From: an uncultured Collinsella sp.
GTDB taxonomy: Bacteria; Actinomycetota; Coriobacteriia; Coriobacteriales; Coriobacteriaceae
Length of the DNA: 36,903 nt
Direction: 5' to 3'
Assembly (NCBI GenBank): GCA_902470095.1
Contig: CABRFG010000015.1
Coordinates: forward strand, 1 to 36,903
Notes under the pieces: generated by a model
Seen by the model: the letters and a program-made list of their open reading frames with translations, nothing else
Databases searched by the model: none
Told to the model about the DNA's origin: nothing
Shown here: piece after piece, positions 30,951 through 36,903 of the stretch
How the letters are laid out: every line of letters begins with the position of its first letter
Position numbering within the stretch: the first letter of the stretch is position 1
Made by a program: the position numbers and the translations under genes

Positions 30951-33748
30951 AGCGCCTCCGCGCAGCGCTTACAGATATGTGCATGGCCGTTGTACTCGCC
31001 GACGGTGGTGCGGTAGTTCCAGCAACGGTCGCAGCACTCGCCCTCGGCTGCCTCGATGGCAACGGAGAGCTCCTCGCCCTGGGTCAGCTCAACATCGGAG
31101 ACGATGTAGAACTCGGCCAGGTCGACGGCCTTGTCGCCGGTCAGCAGCGCGTACATCTCTGCGGGAACGACCGCCTTGACGCGAACCTGCTGGCTCTTGG
31201 TGAAGGTGCCGGCAGAGCGGGCATCCTCAAGGGACTTGGTCACGGCGCTACGGAGTTCGAGCGAAGCCTCGAGCACACCCTCAAACTCATTGGCCTCGTC
31301 GACCGTGATGGGCGACTTGTACCAATCGAGCAGCGCGGCGTACTTCTGGTGATCGACGCAGCCGGCGGGCGCATAGGCCATGGCCTCATCGACCGTGTAG
31401 GACAGGATCGGCTGCAGGTCGCGCATGAGCATCGAGAAGAGCTCGGCCAGCACGGTCTGGGCGCTGCGGCGCTCGAGCGAGCCGGGCTTGTCGCAGTACA
31501 GACGGTCCTTCAGGGCGTCGAGATACACGTTGGAAAGCTCGGTAACCACAAAGTCGTAGAGCGCACGGTAGGCGCGCGGGAACTCATAGCTGGCGTAGGC
31601 GTCATCGACCTCGGCCTGGACCTGGGTCAGACGGGCAACCATGAGCTTGTCGAGCGGCAGCAAGTCGGCAAAGGCGACGCCGTCGGTCTCGGGCTCAAAC
31701 TGACCCTCGAGCTCGGAGAGCAGGAAGCGCAGCGTGTTGCGGAAACGGCGATAGGCATCAGACGTACGAGCGAGAATCTCGTGGTCGATGGAGACGTCGG
31801 AGCTGGTGTCGACAGAAGCAACCCACAGACGGATGATGTCGGCGCCCATCTCGTCACAGACCTTGTTGGGGTCGATGACGTTGCCGAGCGACTTGGACAT
31901 CTTGCGGCCCTGGCCGTCGAGCGTGAAGCCCTGCGAGACGACCGCCTTGTACGGAGCATGGCCGTTGGCACCCACCGAGGTGAGCAGCGAGCTCTGGAAC
32001 CAACCGCGGTGCTGGTCGGATCCCTCGAGGTACACGTCCGCCGGGTACTCAAGCTCGGGGCGATACTCGCAGACGGCCTTCCAGGACACGCCGGAGTCCC
32101 ACCACACGTCGAGAATGTCCTTATCGGCCTTGAGGTGATGACCGCCGCACTTGGGGCAAACGCAAGCCTCGCCTAGGTAGCTCTCGGGAGCGTCGGTGAA
32201 CCAGGCGTCGGAGCCCTTCTCGTGGAAGAGCTTGATGACGGCGTCGAGCGTGGCGTCGTTCATGACCTTCTCGCCGCAGTCGGCGCAAGTGTAGCTGGGG
32301 ATAGGCACGCCCCAGTTGCGCTGGCGGCTGATGCACCAGTCGGGACGCTGCTCGACCATGGCGCCAATGCGGTTGGCGGCGTGGGCCGGATACCACTTGA
32401 CGTTCTCGCGGACCTCTTTGCCAGCCTGCTCACGCAAACCGGTCTTGTCCATCGAGACAAACCACTGGTCGGTAGCACGGAAAAGCACCGGGTGCTTGCA
32501 GCGCCAGCAGTGCGGATAGCTGTGCGTGATCTTCTTCTCGAGGACCAGGGTGCCGCGCTCGCGCAGGAACTCGATGATGTGCGGGTTGGCCTCGTCGGTA
32601 TCCATACCGCTGAAGGGACCACCGGTGCCAAACTCCTCACCGGTGTAGAACTTGCCGTCGTCATCGACCGGCATGCAGATGTCGGCGATGCCCTCCTTGA
32701 GGCAGGCGAAGTAGTCATCGACGCCGTGGCCGGGCGAGTTGTGAACGATACCGGTACCGTCATCGACACCGACGTAATCGGCCAGCAACGCCACGCCCTC
32801 GACACCGTCGAAGATCGGCTGCTTGTAGTGGATGTGGTGGAAGGTCTCGGCGGGAACCACATAGGGCTTGCCGTCGACCATAACCGGAGTGTACTCCCAG
32901 CCAAACTCCTCGCAGCACTTGGGAGCCAGGTCCTCGAGCATGACCTCGGCACGACCATCGTGCTCAACGGCGACATAGGCGGCGCCGGGCTTGAGGGAAA
33001 CGGCCTGGTCGGAGGGGATAGTCCACGGCGTAGTCGTCCAGATGATAAAGTCGACCGGACCATCGAAGTTCTCGAGGCCAGCGGGCTTGGAGGTCATCTC
33101 AAAGCGCACGAAGATGGACGGGCTCGTCTCGTCGGAGTACTCGATCTCTGCCTCGGCCAGCGCGGTGTGGCAGTGCTTGCACCAGTGAACCGGCTTATGT
33201 CCGCGATAGATCATGCCCTTATCGAACATGGCCTTGAAGACCTCGATGTCGGCGGCATCATGCTGGTGATAGAGCGTCAGGTAGGGGTTGTCCCAGTCGC
33301 CAAGCACGCCAAGGCGACGGAAGCCAGCCTTCTGGAGCTCGATGTTCTCGACAGCGAACTTGTTGCAAAGCTCGCGGATCTTAGCCGTGGAGGTCTGGTT
33401 GAACTTCTCGGTGCCGAGCTTCTCCTCGACCTTATGCTCGATCGGCTGACCGTGGCAGTCCCAACCGGGGACATAGGGAACCTCATAGCCCTGCATCATC
33501 CAGTAACGGTTGATCATGTCCTTGGAGATCTTGTTCATGGCGTGGCCGATGTGGATCGGGCCGTTGGCGTACGGAGGGCCGTCGTGCAGCACGAACTTCT
33601 TGTGACCCTCGTTCTTCTTTAGAACTTGCTCGTAGACCTTGTTGTCCTGCCAGTCCTTGAGTCGCTTTGGCTCGGACTTGGAAAGACCGGCACGCATGGG
33701 AAATCCGGTTTTTGGCAGATTCATCGTCTGCTTGTACTCGTTTGCCAC
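30947..33748 (-). CDS. ileS: Isoleucyl-tRNA synthetase
   Basis: Charges tRNA-Ile and edits mischarged valine. The protein has 933 residues, the usual bacterial size. The HIGH motif is at residues 66-69 (GPIHIGHAMNKI). The CP1 editing domain follows (TTTPWTIPSDQAVSL, GTGIVHNSPGHGVDDY), and KMSKS is near residue 613 (GRKMSKSLGN). The C-terminal zinc finger is present (CDRCWNYRT...HICKRC). The start is GTG at 33748 with AAAGGGG upstream. A T-box leader with an isoleucine specifier precedes it, so expression should rise when uncharged tRNA-Ile accumulates. This is the bacterial-type enzyme rather than the mupirocin-resistant eukaryote-like type, judged from the zinc finger and motif context. Confidence 0.97.
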   Translation of the reverse strand: MANEYKQTMNLPKTGFPMRAGLSKSEPKRLKDWQDNKVYEQVLKKNEGHKKFVLHDGPPYANGPIHIGHAMNKISKDMINRYWMMQGYEVPYVPGWDCHGQPIEHKVEEKLGTEKFNQTSTAKIRELCNKFAVENIELQKAGFRRLGVLGDWDNPYLTLYHQHDAADIEVFKAMFDKGMIYRGHKPVHWCKHCHTALAEAEIEYSDETSPSIFVRFEMTSKPAGLENFDGPVDFIIWTTTPWTIPSDQAVSLKPGAAYVAVEHDGRAEVMLEDLAPKCCEEFGWEYTPVMVDGKPYVVPAETFHHIHYKQPIFDGVEGVALLADYVGVDDGTGIVHNSPGHGVDDYFACLKEGIADICMPVDDDGKFYTGEEFGTGGPFSGMDTDEANPHIIEFLRERGTLVLEKKITHSYPHCWRCKHPVLFRATDQWFVSMDKTGLREQAGKEVRENVKWYPAHAANRIGAMVEQRPDWCISRQRNWGVPIPSYTCADCGEKVMNDATLDAVIKLFHEKGSDAWFTDAPESYLGEACVCPKCGGHHLKADKDILDVWWDSGVSWKAVCEYRPELEYPADVYLEGSDQHRGWFQSSLLTSVGANGHAPYKAVVSQGFTLDGQGRKMSKSLGNVIDPNKVCDEMGADIIRLWVASVDTSSDVSIDHEILARTSDAYRRFRNTLRFLLSELEGQFEPETDGVAFADLLPLDKLMVARLTQVQAEVDDAYASYEFPRAYRALYDFVVTELSNVYLDALKDRLYCDKPGSLERRSAQTVLAELFSMLMRDLQPILSYTVDEAMAYAPAGCVDHQKYAALLDWYKSPITVDEANEFEGVLEASLELRSAVTKSLEDARSAGTFTKSQQVRVKAVVPAEMYALLTGDKAVDLAEFYIVSDVELTQGEELSVAIEAAEGECCDRCWNYRTTVGEYNGHAHICKRCAEAL

Positions 33749-33791
33749 GGTACCCCTTTCTTGTCATGGGCGCGCACGCCCTCTGGGCACC

Positions 33792-33828
33792 AAAAAAGCG
33801 CCCGTCCCTACAAGCTGGGACGAAGCGC
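33792..33828 (-). terminator. intrinsic terminator of the ileS T-box leader
   Basis: GCGC-TTCGTCCC pairs with GGGACGGGCGC (33817-33828 and 33798-33808, one bulge), followed by six T on the minus strand. Its 5' arm overlaps CCCAGCTT (33812-33819), which also pairs with the T-box antiterminator, so the two folds exclude each other. Confidence 0.88.
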
Positions 33829-34095
33829 CACAAAACGGGCTGCACGCCCGCAAAAGCTCTTCGCTTAACCACCCAGCTTAGATGCCCTCGCCCGCGTATT
33901 CGCGCGCTCGCATCCGTTACTCGGCTGGCCTGTATCGACGACCATCTCGGCGATGTCTACTAAGACGAACCTGCGCGGCACGTCCGTTGGGACCGCAGCT
34001 CCGGGGTGATTTTCATCGGTCGCATGCACGGGTTCTCAGCGCTCCCCGCTCTCTGTGGCATGCGGACGGCCGACTACTCGTCCCCATCAACGCTT
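33798..34095 (-). promoter_or_regulatory. T-box riboswitch (isoleucine) controlling ileS
   Basis: Read on the minus strand, Stem I begins with GATGGGGACGAGTAGTCGG (AGTA motif) and contains the ACAGAGAG element. It closes with GATGAAAATCACCCC, where GGGG and CCCC pair and the specifier ATC (34008-34010), an isoleucine codon, sits before a purine. The T-box segment TGGGTGGTTAAGCG is at 33862-33875. The antiterminator is explicit: AAGCTGGG (33872-33879) pairs with CCCAGCTT (33812-33819), GCGAAG pairs with CTTCGT, and the 7-base bulge TGGTTAA lies between them. The UGGU of the bulge suits the ACCA end of tRNA-Ile. The competing terminator follows. A CATACT element (34102-34107) could be the -10 of the leader. 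Confidence 0.93.
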
Positions 34096-34234
34096 ATGCG
34101 GAGTATGCTAGCACGTTCAGCGCCGGCGAAAAACCCTCAACACTGGTTTTATACGTTCGAAATTTCTCGCGGCTGTGGACCTTCTCTTGGAGCAAAATAC
34201 CTGAAAGCACTTTATCGAACGAAAGAAGGTTGCT

Positions 34235-35317
34235 ATGCGCACGATTGGAATGAGCGACTACACCGTTGGCGAGGATTGCTTTGACGAGCTGCCCGGCGCG
34301 CTGGCCGAGTACGGCGCGAAGAAGGTCGCGATCATCGGTGGCAAGCGGGCACTGGCCGCAGCACTTCCCGGTATCGGAGCTGCGCTGGCGGGTACCGACG
34401 TCGAAATTCTCGAGACGCGCGTCTACGGCACCAACAGTACGCGTGCCAATATCGCCAAGGTCGTGAACTCCCCTGCCTGCCAGGAGGCTGATGTTCTTAT
34501 CGCCTGCGGCGGCGGAAAGGCGCTCGACACCGTCAAGACGGCGGCCATCGAGCTCAAGAAGATCGTCTTCACTGTCCCGACGATCTGTTCCAACTGCTCC
34601 GCCGCGACCGCCATTGCCGTCGTGTACAACGACGACGGCTCGCTCGAGGGCTATTCGTACCCCAACCGACCGGCGCACATCTTCATCAACCCCAAGATCA
34701 TCGCCGAGGCTCCGGCGGAGTACTTCTGGGCCGGCGTGGGCGATGCCCTGTCCAAGCAGCCCGAGGTCGAGTACGCAACGAGCGCCGGTAATTTGGAGCA
34801 CACCGCCGGTCTTGGCCTGGCGCTTGCCCATACCTGCTCCGAGCCGCTGTTTACCTATGGCGTCCAGGGTCTTGAGGACGTGCGCCAGGACCTGTCGAGC
34901 GAGGCCGTCAAGCAAATCGCACTCGATATCGTGGTCAATACGGGCTATGTCTCGAACCTGACGAACCAGAACGATTACTACTACAACTCGAGCGTGGCGC
35001 ACGCATTCTACAACGCCACATGCAGCATTCCGCGCGGGGGCACCTACCTGCACGGCGAAGTCGTGAGCCTGGGCGTGCTCGTGCTGTTCGCCTATACGGG
35101 CGATACCGAGAACCTTGAGCGCTACGCGGCCTTTAACAAGCAGATGGGCCTACCCGTGACGCTTGAGCAGGTCGGGCTTTCCGAGTCCGATATCCCGGCC
35201 CTGTGCGAGTACGCGCACGCCACCAACGAGTGGAAGCAGGGCAACCCCGAGCCCTTCACCGACGAAAAGTTCGCCGCCGCCATCAAGGCCGCAAACGCCT
35301 ACGGCCACACGCTCTAG
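34235..35317 (+). CDS. GldA-like iron-containing alcohol/glycerol dehydrogenase
   Basis: NAD-dependent dehydrogenase of the glycerol-dehydrogenase-like branch of the dehydroquinate-synthase fold, 360 residues. It has the dinucleotide-binding ACGGGKALDTVK (GGGK 92-95) and the TVPTICSNCSAATAIAVVY loop. Three metal ligands appear: Asp-170 (GVGDALSK), His-256 (SSVAHAFYN) and His-273 (YLHGEVVSLG). The active site therefore looks intact, unlike the AroB-like protein of the same fold at 14014-15123. The ATG at 34235 has GAAGG upstream. TTGGAG-18-TTTATC at 34187-34216 is a possible promoter. It is divergent from the ileS leader and ends at a bidirectional terminator. The substrate may be glycerol, dihydroxyacetone-type or other vicinal diols. 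Confidence 0.87.
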   Translation: MRTIGMSDYTVGEDCFDELPGALAEYGAKKVAIIGGKRALAAALPGIGAALAGTDVEILETRVYGTNSTRANIAKVVNSPACQEADVLIACGGGKALDTVKTAAIELKKIVFTVPTICSNCSAATAIAVVYNDDGSLEGYSYPNRPAHIFINPKIIAEAPAEYFWAGVGDALSKQPEVEYATSAGNLEHTAGLGLALAHTCSEPLFTYGVQGLEDVRQDLSSEAVKQIALDIVVNTGYVSNLTNQNDYYYNSSVAHAFYNATCSIPRGGTYLHGEVVSLGVLVLFAYTGDTENLERYAAFNKQMGLPVTLEQVGLSESDIPALCEYAHATNEWKQGNPEPFTDEKFAAAIKAANAYGHTL

Positions 35318-35326
35318 GCCTAGCCC

Positions 35327-35366
35327 AAAACCACCACAAGGGAGCAGCACCTTTGTGGTGGTTTTT
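35327..35366. terminator. bidirectional terminator between convergent genes
   Basis: AACCACCACAAGG and CCTTTGTGGTGGTT arms (one bulge) are followed by TTTTTT on the plus strand, and run into TTTTGGG on the minus strand. It serves the GldA-like gene and the convergent DUF523 gene. Confidence 0.88.
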
Positions 35367-35821
35367 TATTGCTCCAGCATGCTGGGGTCGAACTCGCTAG
35401 CTGGTATAACGCGATAGCCGTGACGCAGCAACAGATCAACGAAGACGCCGTTGCCCGCGGTGAGCGTACCGCTAAAGGTACCGTCGTAGATGCGACCCGC
35501 GCCGCACGAGGGACTGCGGTCCTGCAAGACGCACGCAGCAATCTCGGACGGGCCGCCCGCCTGCTCGCACATATCGAGCGCACGTTGAGCGCCCAGGCGA
35601 AACTCGCGATCGACCGAGGCACCCTCGCAGGTACGGACCTCGCCGTTCACAATCTCGGACGGCCTGCGCGGCGTGGGCAGGCCGCCAAAGACCTCAGGGC
35701 ACACCAAGAGGACCTCGGTCCCCGTACGCTCGCAGGCCTCGACCAACTCGCGATGATAGTTGTCGAGTCCGTTATACTTGCAGCTCTCGCCCATCAAGCA
35801 GGCACTCACCACGATCTTCAT
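35366..35821 (-). CDS. DUF523 family protein
   Basis: Cytoplasmic protein of 151 residues from the DUF523 family, function unknown. Family motifs are clear: VVSACLMGESCKYNG at the N-terminus, VCPEVFGGLPTPRRPSEI, and the cysteine motif SPSCGAGRIYDGTFSG. The conserved cysteines suggest metal or Fe-S binding or redox chemistry. The start ATG 35821 (MKIVVSACLMG) is chosen because GAGGGGG then lies at normal spacing; ATG 35827 sits on top of that site. It lies between the ftsH terminator and the bidirectional terminator, so it is probably transcribed alone, or by readthrough from ftsH. Confidence 0.87.
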   Translation of the reverse strand: MKIVVSACLMGESCKYNGLDNYHRELVEACERTGTEVLLVCPEVFGGLPTPRRPSEIVNGEVRTCEGASVDREFRLGAQRALDMCEQAGGPSEIAACVLQDRSPSCGAGRIYDGTFSGTLTAGNGVFVDLLLRHGYRVIPASEFDPSMLEQ

Positions 35822-35836
35822 TTCCATCCCCCTCAA

Positions 35837-35876
35837 GCAAAACGCCCCATTTGAGAAAGCTGCTCAAATGGGGCGT
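35837..35876 (-). terminator. Rho-independent terminator of ftsH
   Basis: Perfect 14-bp arms (ACGCCCCATTTGAG, 35842-35855 and 35863-35876) with a 7-base loop are followed on the minus strand by TTTTG. It lies 27 bases past the ftsH stop. Confidence 0.9.
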
Positions 35877-35902
35877 CGGCGTTTACTGGCTCGGCCGCGG
35901 CT

Positions 35903-36903
35903 TTACTGCCGCTTGGGCATCAGCGGATTCTCGCGCGTGAGGAGGTTCATGAACTCCTCACCCGTAATGGTCTCCTTCTTGTACAGATAACGAGCCAGCT
36001 CATGGAGCTTGAACTTGTTCTCCTTGAGGATCTGCAGGGCGCGATCGTGCGCGTCCTCGATCAGTTTAGCGACAATCGCGTCCACACGCTCGGCCGTACC
36101 GGGGGCGCAGGTGAGCGACGTGTCCTGATTGAGATACGCGTTCTGCACGGTACCGAGCGCCATCATGCCAAACTCGTCGGACATACCAAAGCGTGTCACC
36201 ATGTTGCGGGCGAGCTTGGTGGCCTGCTCGATATCGTTGGCGGCACCGGTCGTCATCTCGCCAAAGATGAGCTCCTCGGCCGCACGGCCGCCGCAGTAGA
36301 CGGCGAGCTTGTCCAAGACCTCCTGGCGCGTCGTCAGGAAGCGCTCGTCCTCCTCGACCTGCATGGTGTAGCCCAGAGCGCCACTCGTGCGTGGCACGAT
36401 GGTGATCTTGGTGACCGGCGCGGAGCCCTTCTGGCGGGCGGCAACGATGGCATGGCCGATCTCGTGGTAAGACACAACCTGCTTCTCATGGTCGGACAGC
36501 ACTGTGGACTTACGCTGCTGGCCGGCGATAACGACCTCCACCGACTCCTCAAAGTCGTCCTGGGTCGCGCGTTTACGACCCTCGCGGACCGCGCGCAGGG
36601 CGCCCTCGTTAATGATGTTGGCCAGGTCGGCGCCCGAGGCACCGGGCGTGGCACGGGCAATCGCGGTCAGGTCTATCGGCGGCTGCGTCTTCACGCTCTT
36701 GGCATGCAGCTCGAGGATGTTCTTGCGGCCGGTCAGGTCGGGCAGCTCAACGGGGATGCGACGGTCAAAACGACCGGGGCGCAGCAGGGCCGGGTCAAGG
36801 CTGTCGGGACGGTTGGTGGCAGCGAGGACGACGATACCCTTGTGGTTATCGAAGCCGTCCATCTCGGTCAGCAGCTGGTTGAGCGTCTGTTCGCGCTCGT
36901 CGT
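35903..36903 (-). CDS. ftsH: ATP-dependent zinc metalloprotease FtsH, 5' part beyond window
   Basis: Membrane-anchored AAA+ protease that degrades misfolded membrane and regulatory proteins. The frame is open to the right edge, so the N-terminal membrane helices and Walker A are outside. Visible are the AAA region DEREQTLNQLLTEMDGF, then VVLAATNRPDSLDPALLRPGRFDR with the second-region-of-homology arginines. The peptidase domain has the zinc motif HEIGHA (usually HEAGHA), then GGRAAEELIFGEMTTGAANDIEQAT, which provides the third ligand region. The C-terminus is short, ending at MPKRQ. A strong terminator follows. About 333 codons are in the window, roughly half of a normal FtsH. Confidence 0.97.
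   Translation of the reverse strand, partial: DEREQTLNQLLTEMDGFDNHKGIVVLAATNRPDSLDPALLRPGRFDRRIPVELPDLTGRKNILELHAKSVKTQPPIDLTAIARATPGASGADLANIINEGALRAVREGRKRATQDDFEESVEVVIAGQQRKSTVLSDHEKQVVSYHEIGHAIVAARQKGSAPVTKITIVPRTSGALGYTMQVEEDERFLTTRQEVLDKLAVYCGGRAAEELIFGEMTTGAANDIEQATKLARNMVTRFGMSDEFGMMALGTVQNAYLNQDTSLTCAPGTAERVDAIVAKLIEDAHDRALQILKENKFKLHELARYLYKKETITGEEFMNLLTRENPLMPKRQ

Noticed and set aside
33980..33996. GGACGTGCCGCG on the minus strand as a T-box core
   Set aside because: It lacks the UGGN needed to pair with the tRNA end. The true T-box bulge with a matching antiterminator is at 33862-33879; this segment is in the region just after Stem I.

Overview
The window looks like chromosome from a high-GC Gram-positive of the class Coriobacteriia (Actinomycetota), most likely Collinsella or a close relative. 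This is inferred from four things: GC-rich coding sequence, the gene order rarA / DUF948 / alaS / ruvX / mltG / aroK / aroB / Xaa-Pro peptidase / efp / nusB and tlyA / nadK / recN familiar from Actinomycetota, PTS-based sugar uptake, and intergenic hairpins of the kind common in these genomes. Nearly all genes lie on the minus strand. The plus-strand exceptions are an RpiR-type regulator, a tiny membrane protein and a GldA-like dehydrogenase. There is no transposase, phage gene, CRISPR array, rRNA or tRNA gene.

Region 1 (1-7486) is a sugar phosphotransfer locus. In transcription order it holds a divergent RpiR regulator, a fructose EII with domain order B-C-A, HPr, Enzyme I and two tandem 1-phosphofructokinase-like kinases; the last runs off the left edge. 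One locus therefore carries phosphotransfer from PEP to HPr to EII, and then sugar-phosphate phosphorylation. The HPr-fruA gap holds a perfect 42-bp inverted repeat with a nested hairpin, a second 24-bp inverted repeat and a terminator. A terminator-like hairpin between HPr and Enzyme I could set their ratio.

Region 2 (7505-20690) is a housekeeping block: recN, nadK, a frame-disrupted tlyA, xseB, nusB, an Asp23-family gene, efp, an M24 peptidase, an AroB-like gene, aroK, a HAD phosphatase, mltG, ruvX and alaS. The AroB-like protein keeps the fold signature but has lost the metal ligands and most active-site residues. The aro genes that usually accompany it in Actinomycetota are absent here.

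Region 3 (20763-28879) holds a small orphan membrane protein, an AI-2E-family permease, a SigB/SigF-type sigma factor, a degenerate RsbW-like protein, a DUF948 protein, rarA, a dGTPase-like HD hydrolase, a short A24 prepilin peptidase and a membrane GT2 glycosyltransferase.

Region 4 (28962-36903) holds rluD, lspA, a structured intergenic region that may encode a small RNA, ileS with a clear isoleucine T-box leader (AUC specifier, T-box bulge, antiterminator and terminator all visible), a GldA-like dehydrogenase, a DUF523 protein and the C-terminal part of ftsH, cut by the right edge.

The strongest leads are the AroB-like pseudoenzyme in a decayed shikimate cluster, the possible small RNA downstream of ileS with a CCUCCU-rich unpaired segment, the 152-nt nested palindrome, the tlyA lesion that removes the SAM-binding motif, and the altered catalytic loop in the second kinase.
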